49,994 nucleotides of DNA. Source: Verrucomicrobiota bacterium. GTDB lineage: Bacteria; Verrucomicrobiota; Verrucomicrobiia; Limisphaerales; Pedosphaeraceae. The translations under genes and the position numbers were made by a program. The notes beneath the pieces are model-generated. The model was not told the origin of the DNA and did not search any database. It saw nothing but the letters and a program-made list of their open reading frames with translations. How positions within the stretch are numbered: the stretch's first letter is position 1; each line of letters starts with the position of its first letter. Below are positions 17,787 to 25,729 of this stretch, piece after piece. The DNA lies in assembly GCA_021325145.1 (NCBI GenBank), contig JAJPHR010000078.1:1-49994 (forward strand). Reading direction: 5' to 3'.

Positions 17787-19040
17787 ATGAAGTCTCTCGC
17801 CATCGACAGCGGGCGGTTGCAACATCAATTCGCCGATCTCGCTTCCATTTCGTCCGCTCCCGCGCCCGTGGTCACGCGCATCCTCTTTTCGGAAGCCGAC
17901 CTGCGCGCGCGCCAGTATGTCAAACAGCTTTGCCTCGAAGCGGGCCTCGTAGTCCGCGAGGATGCGGTGGGAAATACGTTCGCGCGGTGGCCGGGCCGGA
18001 ACCCGCAAAGGCCGGCGGTGAGCACCGGTTCCCACATCGACGCGATTCCAAATGCGGGCCGTTATGACGGCGTGGTCGGGGTTTTGGGCGCCATCGAGGC
18101 CATGCGCGCATTGCGTGAGAGCGGCTTCGAACCGGCGCGTCCGATTGAGCTGATCGTTTTCACGGCTGAGGAACCGACTCGCTTTGGCATCGGTTGCCTG
18201 GGCAGCCGGTTGCTGGCGGGCGCGCTGTCGCCGGAGAAAGCAGCCTCATTCAAGGATGGGGACGGGCGATCGCTCGAAGAACTCCGGCGCGAGGCCGGCT
18301 TCGGCGCGCAAGCTCTGCAAACGGTCCGATTGGCGGCGAATAGTTACGCCGCGTTCGTCGAGCTTCACATCGAACAAGGACCGCTGCTGGAACAAGAGAA
18401 CGTGCCCGTTGGCGTCGTGGAAAAGATCGCCGCGCCCAGCACGTTGCGGGTGCGGTTGACCGGTGTGGGCGGCCACGCGGGCGCGATGCTGATGCCCGAA
18501 CGCCACGATGCTTTGCTGGCCGGGGCGGAAATCGCGCTGACAGTCGAGCAAGCGGCGTTGACGAGCGGCAGCCCCGACACAGTCGGCACCACCGGTGTCT
18601 TTCGCATCGAACCCGGCGCGGTCAACAGTGTCCCTTGCCGCGCCTGGCTGGAAATTGATTTCCGCGACACGCAACTTTCCACACGCGACGCCGCGTTGAG
18701 GCGCATTGAAGATTCGGTAGCGCAGATCTGCAAACGTCGCGGCGTCAATTTCGAGTTGGAACGCCTGAATGTGGATGCGCCGGCGACTTGCGACTCTGCT
18801 CTCATCGAAACCGTCGTCGCTGCGTGCGGCCAATTGGGCCTGCCAGTGAAAAGAATGATCAGCCGGGCCTACCACGATTCGCTCTTCATGGCGCAAGTCT
18901 GTCCGGCGACCATGATCTTCATTCCCTGCCGTGGCGGGGTGAGTCACCGCCCGGATGAGTATTCGTCGCCCGAGCAAATCAAGAACGGGGTTGCCGTCCT
19001 TGCGCTGACGCTCGCCCGCCTGGCGGGCTCCTCACGGTGA
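17787..19040 (+). CDS. M20-family Zn-dependent amidohydrolase (allantoate amidohydrolase / N-carbamoyl-L-amino acid hydrolase type)
   Basis: The 417-residue enzyme matches the AllC/HyuC branch of the M20 metallopeptidases in length and motifs. Metal-site blocks are STGSHIDAIPNAGRYDGVVG, FTAEEPTRFG and FVELHIEQGPLLE, and the C-terminal block is RAYHDSLFMAQ with GGVSHRPDEY. A dimerisation/lid domain occupies roughly residues 215-330 (RVRLTGVGGHAGAMLMPERHDAL). Such enzymes hydrolyse ureido or amide bonds of allantoate, N-carbamoyl or beta-ureido amino acids using two metal ions. Nothing nearby (no hydantoinase or allantoinase) fixes the substrate. It lacks a signal peptide, so it is cytoplasmic. 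It is convergent with the dual-receiver gene, whose end lies 16 bp away. Confidence 0.88.
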   Translation: MKSLAIDSGRLQHQFADLASISSAPAPVVTRILFSEADLRARQYVKQLCLEAGLVVREDAVGNTFARWPGRNPQRPAVSTGSHIDAIPNAGRYDGVVGVLGAIEAMRALRESGFEPARPIELIVFTAEEPTRFGIGCLGSRLLAGALSPEKAASFKDGDGRSLEELRREAGFGAQALQTVRLAANSYAAFVELHIEQGPLLEQENVPVGVVEKIAAPSTLRVRLTGVGGHAGAMLMPERHDALLAGAEIALTVEQAALTSGSPDTVGTTGVFRIEPGAVNSVPCRAWLEIDFRDTQLSTRDAALRRIEDSVAQICKRRGVNFELERLNVDAPATCDSALIETVVAACGQLGLPVKRMISRAYHDSLFMAQVCPATMIFIPCRGGVSHRPDEYSSPEQIKNGVAVLALTLARLAGSSR

Positions 19041-19056
19041 CAGTGAGCAGTTGCTC

Positions 19057-21882
19057 TTAAGCGCAAACTAGTGTCTCGGACACCCCACCGGCATCCTGGA
19101 CAACCTTGAGTACCTCAAGGCGGCCGCGCAGAGTGAAGGTGAGAGCTGCCAGGGTGATTTCGATGGGTAACGCGGCCTTTGAGATCAAGCCGCTTCCACC
19201 GGAATCCGCGGCCTGATTGCCCGCTTTTGCGTCGGCATTGCTGCTTACAAATATTATGGGTGTGTGGTGGTTGAGCTTGGTTTCGTGAATCTTGGCGCAG
19301 GCGCTAAAACCATCCATGCCGGGCATCAGCACGTCCATGAAGATCACGTCGAAGGGCTTCTCGGCGGCCAGGGCCAGGGCCATCTCCCCGCTCTCAGCGT
19401 TGTCCGGTTTGGCAAAAGCCAATTGTACCGCCGCTGAAATGGTGCGACGGGCCAGCGGGTCATCGTCCACCACCAGGATGCGGATGGGCGGGTTGATCAA
19501 TTCCGGCTCAGCTCCGGTGTGGCAGAGCCGCTCGATCGCATCCAGAGCTGCGCCCGCGGCATTTAGGGCGGAAGGAACGGCCCGCTCGGGGTTCTTCAGC
19601 AGCTTCTGGAGCAGGCTGCGGAGCGCAGATCCTAAACGCGAGCCCCAACGCAGTTCCGCGCGATCGGCCTCGATCACGAGGGTGTGAATTCCCAGGTAAA
19701 TTTCACCAAGGGTTTCCAAACGCGTTTTGGCATCCGTGCCGCCGGCCAGCAACTCCAACTGTTTTCGCAGTTGCTGCATGCGCGCCGGCATTCGAGCAAA
19801 AAAGACCTTGGAAAAGTCCGCCAGGCCCCGCTCGCAACTAGTGTTTGAGGATGAATCCGGCGCCTGCTCCACGTCCTTACCGTTGCGCGGGAGTTCCTGG
19901 GCGGAACTTGGCGCGGGAGAAACTGCCGGAGCCGAAGGAGCCACGGCAGCGGGACCGCTGGATGAAACAGACCGTTCAACTTGTAATGTCACCTGGGGAC
20001 CTTTCTCAGCCGCAGCCTCCGGGGAACCCTCCGCCCCAGGTTGATGGAGCCGGCCGCGCAAGACGAGCGTGATCGCCTTGAGGACCACTTCGAAGACGAG
20101 GAATGGTTTCGCCATGAGACTGTACCCGCCGCTGAGGCTGGACTTGGCACGGGAATCAAAGTCGCCGTGGCGCGTCACGAACACCACGGGCGTGTTTCGA
20201 TTAAGAGCCGTCTCGTGAATCTTGGTGCAAAGCTCAAAACCATCCATGCCGGGCATTTCCACGTCCAGGAAGATGGCATCGTAGGTTTGGCGCCCGGCGA
20301 GGGCAAGCGCCGCCGGGCCGTCCTGGGCAAGATCAGGCTCTTCAAACAGTTTTGCGAGCGCGAGGGACATGGCACGGCGGCTGATGGGGTCGTCATCCAC
20401 GACCAGGAGCCGGAGAGGTGGCTCATTAACGAGATTTGGTTTTGGGCGGTGGCTACACAAGTCCACCAGCAAGTCCAGGCCGCCGGCAGCCGTCCGCAAC
20501 GCGGAAGGGGTGACCTCGGCGGCCTTCATCGAAAGCCGCTTTAGCAAGCCCTCGAATGCAAACGTCACCTGCCAGAAGACAAGCAACTCGGGCAGCTCGG
20601 CTTGCTGTCGCAAAGCGCTGGCCTGTTCGAAAAGCTCCTGGAGTTTTTTCTGCTGCGCGATCTTATCCACCGCACAATTGACTTCGGAAAATAGTGAGCG
20701 GAGGCAGGCAAGCCGCCCGGTGGCCAGGTTGTAAAAATCCCGCACCGGTTCGGTGGCGACGCCAAACCCCTCTCCGTTTGTTAGCGCCCGGGAGTGGGTG
20801 GCCGATCCAGCCGCGCCCGCTCTGGTGCCCGCCAATGAGCCAGTCGAACCGGTTTGCAGCGCACGAAAAAACTCGCTGAGCGCCTGCTCATCGAGCAGGG
20901 AATGAGTCGAGGCAACTTCCGCAGGGCGCGAAGTTGGAACCCAAAGGCCGAATTTCCGATTGAAATATAATACCAGTACAGAGGCCACCAACACCCATAG
21001 GAACCCTCTAATCAGGAAGCCTGGCGACAGCAGGTTCTGAGTGGTCTGGATCGGCTCGGGAAGCGGCGTCACAGGCGTCTGTGCCATCTCCCGCATCGGT
21101 CCGACAATTGCAGGGTTAAATTCAGGGACCTTGGCGAAGGTCGTCGCGGCTTGCTGCGCCGCCTGCTGCTCCGCCTGTAACCTCCGTTGTCTGGCCTCCT
21201 TCTCGGCGGCGAGGTACTGGATGGCGTCGAGGCTGGTCTTACCGTCATCATCGCCAGCTCCTTTGGGTGGACGGATCAGGAGGCAACCTAAAAACGTGGT
21301 AAACGTCCTCTGCAAAGAGGGGAAATTGTCGCTGGACGCCGTCATCGACGCTTCCAACACTCCGTCGGGGGATGACACGAAGGCCAGCCGGGTAGTCAGC
21401 CTGGTTTTATACTGAGTAATGCGTTCGACGTCAAACGCCAACCCCAAGCCGCTGCCAAAATGAGCCACCCCGGCCGCACGAACGGTGGCGCCCGGGAAAC
21501 GATTCCGGACAAGTTGAAGAAATTCGTCCTGGTTTTCGGCCGTCATGAGACCGAAACGGTTGGTAGGGAACTGCAGAACAATCATGCCAGCGTAGTCGGG
21601 CAATTGGAACTTGAGCCTCCGCGCCGGCGAATCTATCTCGGTTTCCGAATTCCGGGGTGGCAGAACGCTAACGCGGCTGGCTGGGTTGACGACGACAAAT
21701 TCCGGGAACGCGCCCCTCTCGGGCAAATCCCGCATGCCGCGCAAGACCTTAATGCCTTCTTCAGCGGCACAGAGGGAGCCGCTCAAAATCATGACGGCGA
21801 ACAGCAGGCACAAGACCGTTACAGCCCGGAGAATCGGGGCGTATTCCGCCTGGCCAGGGGGGTTGAGTTGCAAGGATCTCAC
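19057..21882 (-). CDS. Transmembrane protein with two receiver domains, last gene of minor-pilin operon
   Basis: This 941-residue protein starts at a GTG (21882), 6 bp after the PilX-like gene. An N-terminal signal-like segment (ILRAVTVLCLLFAVMILSGS) precedes a roughly 250-residue extracytoplasmic region of unknown type. A Gln-rich coiled coil and a membrane segment at about 303-322 (FLIRGFLWVLVASVLVLYF) follow. The cytoplasmic part holds two similar units of a helical domain of about 100 residues plus a receiver: REC1 near 495-618 (LLVVDDDP, IFLDVEMPGMDGF, MAKPF) and REC2 near 800-925 (ILVVDDDP, IFMDVLMPGMDGF, ISKAAL). Both keep the acidic pair, phospho-aspartate and lysine. The helical units resemble Hpt bundles; only the second has an IHTLV stretch. 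No DNA-binding or enzymatic output is seen. It may couple phosphorylation to pilus assembly. Confidence 0.85.
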   Translation of the reverse strand: MRSLQLNPPGQAEYAPILRAVTVLCLLFAVMILSGSLCAAEEGIKVLRGMRDLPERGAFPEFVVVNPASRVSVLPPRNSETEIDSPARRLKFQLPDYAGMIVLQFPTNRFGLMTAENQDEFLQLVRNRFPGATVRAAGVAHFGSGLGLAFDVERITQYKTRLTTRLAFVSSPDGVLEASMTASSDNFPSLQRTFTTFLGCLLIRPPKGAGDDDGKTSLDAIQYLAAEKEARQRRLQAEQQAAQQAATTFAKVPEFNPAIVGPMREMAQTPVTPLPEPIQTTQNLLSPGFLIRGFLWVLVASVLVLYFNRKFGLWVPTSRPAEVASTHSLLDEQALSEFFRALQTGSTGSLAGTRAGAAGSATHSRALTNGEGFGVATEPVRDFYNLATGRLACLRSLFSEVNCAVDKIAQQKKLQELFEQASALRQQAELPELLVFWQVTFAFEGLLKRLSMKAAEVTPSALRTAAGGLDLLVDLCSHRPKPNLVNEPPLRLLVVDDDPISRRAMSLALAKLFEEPDLAQDGPAALALAGRQTYDAIFLDVEMPGMDGFELCTKIHETALNRNTPVVFVTRHGDFDSRAKSSLSGGYSLMAKPFLVFEVVLKAITLVLRGRLHQPGAEGSPEAAAEKGPQVTLQVERSVSSSGPAAVAPSAPAVSPAPSSAQELPRNGKDVEQAPDSSSNTSCERGLADFSKVFFARMPARMQQLRKQLELLAGGTDAKTRLETLGEIYLGIHTLVIEADRAELRWGSRLGSALRSLLQKLLKNPERAVPSALNAAGAALDAIERLCHTGAEPELINPPIRILVVDDDPLARRTISAAVQLAFAKPDNAESGEMALALAAEKPFDVIFMDVLMPGMDGFSACAKIHETKLNHHTPIIFVSSNADAKAGNQAADSGGSGLISKAALPIEITLAALTFTLRGRLEVLKVVQDAGGVSETLVCA

Positions 21883-21888
21883 TGGTAG

Positions 21889-23682
21889 CTAGAGAACCGG
21901 CCAGGCAGAATAATTCGTGGGATTGTAGCTGGAGGTATCCGCCGGGTCGGCAGTGGGTGGCATCATCGCCCAGTGCAGACGTTCCATGAACAGGATTTGC
22001 GGCGTGCCCGGCGGCAGTTTTGACTCCGTATTGAAATTGGTATCAAATGCCCATTGGCGAGACGGGGGAGAGTAATAACCATCGGTATTCCAAGGCGCGG
22101 TGGCGATCTGGCTGTTGAACATCACCACCATGGAGCCGTTGTACCAAAAGGAATTGCCACTCCAATTCTCCAGAAAGCGGGGAAAGTTCTCGACTCCGCC
22201 GCTGTAGCTCAGGGAACTAGTGGGAACTATGCCACCGAGGAGCGCTGCATTGACCGTTGTATCCGCTGCCTGGGAGTTGATTGAGTTGCTGTCGCTCCAG
22301 TTTTTGGAAAGAATGGTGATCGCATCGCCGAGCACCGAAGCCGGATAGGTGTAAGTGGTAGAATTGGCATTTCTTGAGTAATTGACGCCATTGGTGGTGG
22401 TATTGTAATCTCCCTGAATGTAAACCGGATCCGGCGAAGCGACCGTGAGGCCGTTGTTCGGCAACTCAGAGCCATTGACCAACCGCACTCCCGGTTCATT
22501 GGTCCCAGGCGTACGCATGTCCGCAATGTAGACAATGTTCGCGGTGGTCTTGCCCATCATCTTTCCCTTGAGCGCGTTGCTACTGGACTGAGCCCAAGTC
22601 GCGAATTTGCCTACATCAAATTGCGTGGCCAGGACGTTTTTCTGCTCCCGCGCATTGTAGAAAACCACGTTGGTGCTGAGGAAGTTCGTCCACGCGTTCG
22701 TGCCGACGCTCTTTATGATGGTCGCGCGATTGTCTACTCCCACACCGCTGGTAACAGTAACGCTGGTGTTGGAGACCAATATGATCAGGTCAGCCTTGTT
22801 ATAATAGCGGTTCGTTCCCATGGGCGAAGTGCTGGACTCGGTGCCGGGGGGGATTTGTAGAACCTCGTAGATATTACCGGGTGTATTATTCGTCCCAATG
22901 GGCAGGTTCAAGGTGCTCGTACCTCCATCATGCGCTCCGTCATAAGTGATGCTGGGGTTCGCAACGCTAACGACGTGATCCGGATCGCCCGGCATGTTGT
23001 TTGGGTAAATGAGGCCGGCGACAGTAACGTCATTGGAAAACGTGAGCGAGTTGCCGGAGCCGGGCATCACCCAGAGATTGCTGTTGGAGTGAACCCGGCC
23101 CGTCACGAGCATATTCGCGCCGGGCTCCATCTCCAAGTCCATGGTGTAGAAAATGGCGAACTGAAACAGCGGGATGGACTCGACGCCTATGTCCTGCCAG
23201 ACGCTGGACTTAAGGCCATAGCGGCTACCGTTCAACTGGGCATTCGAAGCGATGCGGTAAATGGCGCGATAACCGAACAGGCCCGTGTACTGTCCGCTCA
23301 GCACCACGTATTGGGACGTCATCACCCGGCTTACCGCCAGTCCGGCAGACCCGTTGGGCGGAGCGGTGAAGGTGTAATTGCCCCAATACGGGTTGTCGGT
23401 ATTTGTGGGAATGGTGCCGCGATAACTTGCAAGGTTGTTGAGGACGCCGGACTCGCTATTCTGAATATAGTCGCGGGAGACGCGGACCAGGACTTTCTCC
23501 GTGGCGGCTTCGGCGGCCGCGGCGCTCGCGTAATATTCGTTGCCACGGTCCGTGTTGCGTGTATTCTGCGAGCACCAACTCAGCGCGCCAGCCAGCATTA
23601 ACACGCCGAAGCCAATGAAGATCAGGGTCAGGATCAGGACGTAGGCTCGCTGCGCCAAAGGTTGAGAAGTTTTGATTTGCAT
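21889..23682 (-). CDS. PilX-like pilus-associated protein
   Basis: The 597-residue protein starts at the ATG at 23682, 2 bp after the PilW-like gene. Its N-terminus has a hydrophobic segment (YVLILTLIFIGFGVLMLAGAL) followed by a helix (YYASAAAAEAATEKVLVRVSRDY) as in PilX-type proteins. There is no classical G-F-TLxE prepilin cleavage site. The body is a large, Asn/Thr/Ser-rich beta structure with a block FAIFYTMDLEMEPGANMLVTGRVHSN that I associate with PilX-like bacterial surface proteins. Late regions include IVYIADMRTPG and DAITILSKNWSDS. It is far larger than a usual minor pilin, so it may be a pilus-tip adhesin or assembly primer. It is third in a four-gene operon and followed 6 bp later by the dual-receiver protein. 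Confidence 0.8.
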   Translation of the reverse strand: MQIKTSQPLAQRAYVLILTLIFIGFGVLMLAGALSWCSQNTRNTDRGNEYYASAAAAEAATEKVLVRVSRDYIQNSESGVLNNLASYRGTIPTNTDNPYWGNYTFTAPPNGSAGLAVSRVMTSQYVVLSGQYTGLFGYRAIYRIASNAQLNGSRYGLKSSVWQDIGVESIPLFQFAIFYTMDLEMEPGANMLVTGRVHSNSNLWVMPGSGNSLTFSNDVTVAGLIYPNNMPGDPDHVVSVANPSITYDGAHDGGTSTLNLPIGTNNTPGNIYEVLQIPPGTESSTSPMGTNRYYNKADLIILVSNTSVTVTSGVGVDNRATIIKSVGTNAWTNFLSTNVVFYNAREQKNVLATQFDVGKFATWAQSSSNALKGKMMGKTTANIVYIADMRTPGTNEPGVRLVNGSELPNNGLTVASPDPVYIQGDYNTTTNGVNYSRNANSTTYTYPASVLGDAITILSKNWSDSNSINSQAADTTVNAALLGGIVPTSSLSYSGGVENFPRFLENWSGNSFWYNGSMVVMFNSQIATAPWNTDGYYSPPSRQWAFDTNFNTESKLPPGTPQILFMERLHWAMMPPTADPADTSSYNPTNYSAWPVL

Positions 23683-23684
23683 GC

Positions 23685-24329
23685 TCAGTACAGGGTTCTG
23701 CGCGTAATCCGGGTGTGCAACTGGTAGAAATCGTAATAATTGCCGGTGCCAATGTTAACGACGGGATATTCGAGCTGGTAGAACTGCATTGTCATTCCGA
23801 TGACGCGATTGTTGACGTTGCTGTTGATGACGTTGCCGTTGGAATCTTCGGCGGTGAACAGAGGCACGAGGTTTGTAATCGAGTGGGCGATCACGAGGCT
23901 GTAACTCGCGCCATTCACGGTTCGCAGTAACTTGGTATAGTCGGTGGCTGCCGAGTTGGTCTGGTACCAATACCGAACCCAGTTGTTCGTGTTGGACGCA
24001 TCCATGTAAATCTGCAAAGCGTTGCCTTGCTGATAGGCGTTGGCCGCCACTTCAGTAAACGTGTTCAGATTCCCGCTGCCAACCTGCACTTTCCAAGCTG
24101 AGCGGATTTCGTCAGTGAGCTTGATAAATCCTTTGCGGGCATCATCGCTGGCCGCCAGTTTGATACTGGTGAGTTGGTACATGTGCAGCCCGAACAGGTG
24201 GGCGTAAATGATGCCGGCGACCAGGATCATGAACAATGTGGCAGTGATCATCATCTCGGCCAGCGTGAACGCCTGCGCCTGCCGCCGGCTGGCGACGGCG
24301 ATTGGCATGGGAGCGGAGCGGGTTCTCAT
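23685..24329 (-). CDS. Prepilin-like protein (PilW type)
   Basis: The 214-residue protein has a prepilin leader: the basic N-terminus (RTRSAPMPIAVASRRQAQA) ends at a FTLAEMM processing site with alanine rather than glycine before the phenylalanine. The hydrophobic helix follows (ITATLFMILVAGIIYAHLF). Processing by PilD-type prepilin peptidase and insertion in the inner membrane are expected. The remaining part is beta-rich with no cysteines and has PilW-like layout (KLAASDDARKGFIKLTDEIRSAW). Its ATG overlaps the stop of the PilV-like gene by 4 bp (ATGA), showing translational coupling, and it ends 2 bp before the PilX-like gene. PilB, PilC, PilT and the main pilin are not in the window, so core machinery must lie elsewhere. 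Confidence 0.88.
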   Translation of the reverse strand: MRTRSAPMPIAVASRRQAQAFTLAEMMITATLFMILVAGIIYAHLFGLHMYQLTSIKLAASDDARKGFIKLTDEIRSAWKVQVGSGNLNTFTEVAANAYQQGNALQIYMDASNTNNWVRYWYQTNSAATDYTKLLRTVNGASYSLVIAHSITNLVPLFTAEDSNGNVINSNVNNRVIGMTMQFYQLEYPVVNIGTGNYYDFYQLHTRITRRTLY

Positions 24330-24802
24330 TGGTTCGGAGCGCGCAAAGTCGCGACAGTGTTGGTGTAGACCCGGCTGGTTCCCCTGCCGGTACGGAATCG
24401 CCAGGTCGTGTCTACCTGGATCATTTTCAGGGGATAGGGGTTGGTAGCGACCATGGTGATTGTCCAGGTGTTGGTTGCGTAGGTGACTCCGTTGGTCCCG
24501 GACGTGGGAACGTCCAATTTGTTGGTGGTGACGACGGGAAAATTGTTGGATGTGCAGTTATCGATCGGCGTGGCCGCCTGGGGGTCCCAGTTTGCCGCCC
24601 GTGCTTGCTCGATTCCCTGGAGGGCGAGGCTTTGGGCCGCGAAGTTGTAGGCCGACCACTCCGCCTGCCGGGCGGACTGGATGAATCCCATGCTGATGCC
24701 GGCGATTAAAAGGACCGCGAGGGCCAGCGCCAAAACCACCTCGACGAGCGTGAACGCCCGGACTCTCGGCCGCGGCTGATTGTGCTGCAGTCTGGTTTTC
24801 AC
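24326..24802 (-). CDS. Prepilin-like protein (PilV type)
   Basis: I choose the GTG at 24802 as start (VKTRLQHNQPRPRVRA then FTLVEVV). This leaves a 16-residue basic leader before the processing site, while the longer open frame to 24919 has an unlikely N-terminus. The protein is then 158 residues. The helix is FTLVEVVLALALAVLLIAGIS with the E5 residue typical of pilins and pseudopilins. A small beta domain follows. Two features fit minor pilins of the PilV class: the residue before F is A, and the helix continues into FIQSARQAEWSAYNFAAQSLALQGIEQA. It is first in the operon and its stop overlaps the next start by 4 bp. A weak sigma-54-like site lies about 110 bp upstream. Confidence 0.85.
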   Translation of the reverse strand: MKTRLQHNQPRPRVRAFTLVEVVLALALAVLLIAGISMGFIQSARQAEWSAYNFAAQSLALQGIEQARAANWDPQAATPIDNCTSNNFPVVTTNKLDVPTSGTNGVTYATNTWTITMVATNPYPLKMIQVDTTWRFRTGRGTSRVYTNTVATLRAPNQ

Positions 24803-24914
24803 AAGTGCATTTCTATGTGCCTGATAACGGGGTGCAGAGCAGGAGCCTCCGGTGCCCGAACCAGGGCGATCATCACGGCTCTCTGAATTCTCACGTTCAT
24901 GCTCCTCAAAACAA

Positions 24915-24930
24915 AGCAACTCGCAGTCCC
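24915..24930 (-). promoter_or_regulatory. Weak sigma-54-like promoter candidate for the pilin operon
   Basis: Read on the minus strand, GGGACTGCGAGTTGCT has GG and GC 10 bp apart, with TTGCT as a good -12 element. The -24 element is poor (GGGAC instead of TGGCAC). Transcription would start near 24903, about 100 bp before the GTG at 24802. It is a candidate only; such elements occur by chance. Confidence 0.3.
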
Positions 24931-25133
24931 AATTGGCGATTTTGTGGAAGAAATGAATACGGAACTACCGTCGAGAAAATTACGGACAGAGGGGACACCC
25001 CCCCAAGTGGGCCCATCGTTTTCTTGAGGAGGGCAGACACGTTGGACGTCTCAATTTCGTCATTCGCTCTGCCTCGGAACGAGACAAAATCAGAGCCGAA
25101 AAGTCGGAAATGTCCCAAAGCAAGGCGAGCCGG

Positions 25134-25150
25134 TGTCTAAGAACCAGACA
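25134..25150. promoter_or_regulatory. Candidate enhancer site for a sigma-54 activator
   Basis: TGTCTAAGAACCAGACA has perfect 5-bp inverted arms around a 7-bp centre. Its middle lies about 105 bp before the transcription start predicted from the sigma-54 site, a usual distance for upstream activator binding. Only one copy is seen. Confidence 0.35.
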
Positions 25151-25218
25151 GATCGTGTGACGGTGGCCCACTAACGCACCCGACGGGGATGCCTCCAAGT
25201 CTCCGGGCATGATTAAAC

Positions 25219-25235
25219 TTGGCACGACATTTGCA
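25219..25235 (+). promoter_or_regulatory. Consensus sigma-54 (RpoN) promoter of the receiver gene
   Basis: TTGGCACGACATTTGCA matches the -24/-12 consensus at every conserved position. It has TGGCACG, four free bases and TTGCA, with GG (25221-25222) and GC (25233-25234) exactly 10 bp apart. Transcription would begin near 25247, before the ATGs at 25278, 25293 and 25323. This excludes the ATG at 25209 as the translated start from this promoter. Confidence 0.8.
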
Positions 25236-25322
25236 ACGCCTAAGGGGGCCGCGCAAAAGGCGCAGCCAGACAATAAAATGCTATCTCCGATTATGAGCCA
25301 AAGCGCAAAAGCAGCCATACCG

Positions 25323-25685
25323 ATGACCAAAACTGTCCTGTTTGTGGATGATGAGAATGACTGGCGGTTCATGGCGTCCACCTATTTGGAAGAATCCGGA
25401 TTCAAGGTCATCACCGCCCGGAACGGGACCGAAGCGCTCCTGGTGTCAAACGGGGTCCGGCTGAACGTAATTGTTTTGGACATCAATCTGGCGGGTGAGA
25501 ACGGAGTCGTTTTCATGGAGTTTCTGAAACGCAATCATCCTGGTGTGCCGGTGCTGCTCTACACGGGCATGGAACACGATGAAGCTGCGATCGAAGGCAT
25601 GCTCAAGCGGGGCGCGCATCAATACCTGCGCAAAGGCGGCATGCACGATTTGCTCGCGGCGGTCCAGGGGGCGGCGCTGAATTAG
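25323..25685 (+). CDS. Stand-alone receiver domain protein
   Basis: The conserved domain starts at the ATG at 25323 (MTKTVLFVDDEND), giving 120 residues; ATGs at 25278 and 25293 are in frame and would add a short tail. All receiver residues are present: the acidic pair (VDDEN), phospho-acceptor aspartate (VIVLDINLAGENG), switch threonine (LLYTGMEHDE) and lysine (YLRKGGM). No output domain is present, as in CheY- or Spo0F-like proteins. The region upstream carries a full sigma-54 promoter, so its expression should need an enhancer-binding activator. It is divergent from the pilin operon that ends with a dual-receiver protein, so a shared regulatory or phosphotransfer circuit is possible. No kinase is adjacent; the nearest are at 11.8-14.2 kb and 42.4-43.9 kb. 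Confidence 0.88.
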   Translation: MTKTVLFVDDENDWRFMASTYLEESGFKVITARNGTEALLVSNGVRLNVIVLDINLAGENGVVFMEFLKRNHPGVPVLLYTGMEHDEAAIEGMLKRGAHQYLRKGGMHDLLAAVQGAALN

Positions 25686-25729
25686 ATTCCCTTCGCGCGG
25701 CAGCACCGTCTGAGCAACGCACGGCGCTT

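Larger units (their letters stand above)
24803..25322. other. Divergent regulatory region between pilin operon and receiver gene
   Basis: About 475 bp separate the PilV-like start and the first likely start of the receiver gene. No gene is credible in it. It contains a consensus sigma-54 promoter toward the receiver gene, an upstream inverted repeat and a weaker sigma-54-like site toward the pilin operon. The rest shows no recognisable motif. Confidence 0.55.

Noticed and set aside
24803..24919. N-terminal extension of the PilV-like prepilin
   Set aside because: A 55-residue leader would be unusual; the GTG at 24802 gives a normal prepilin leader.
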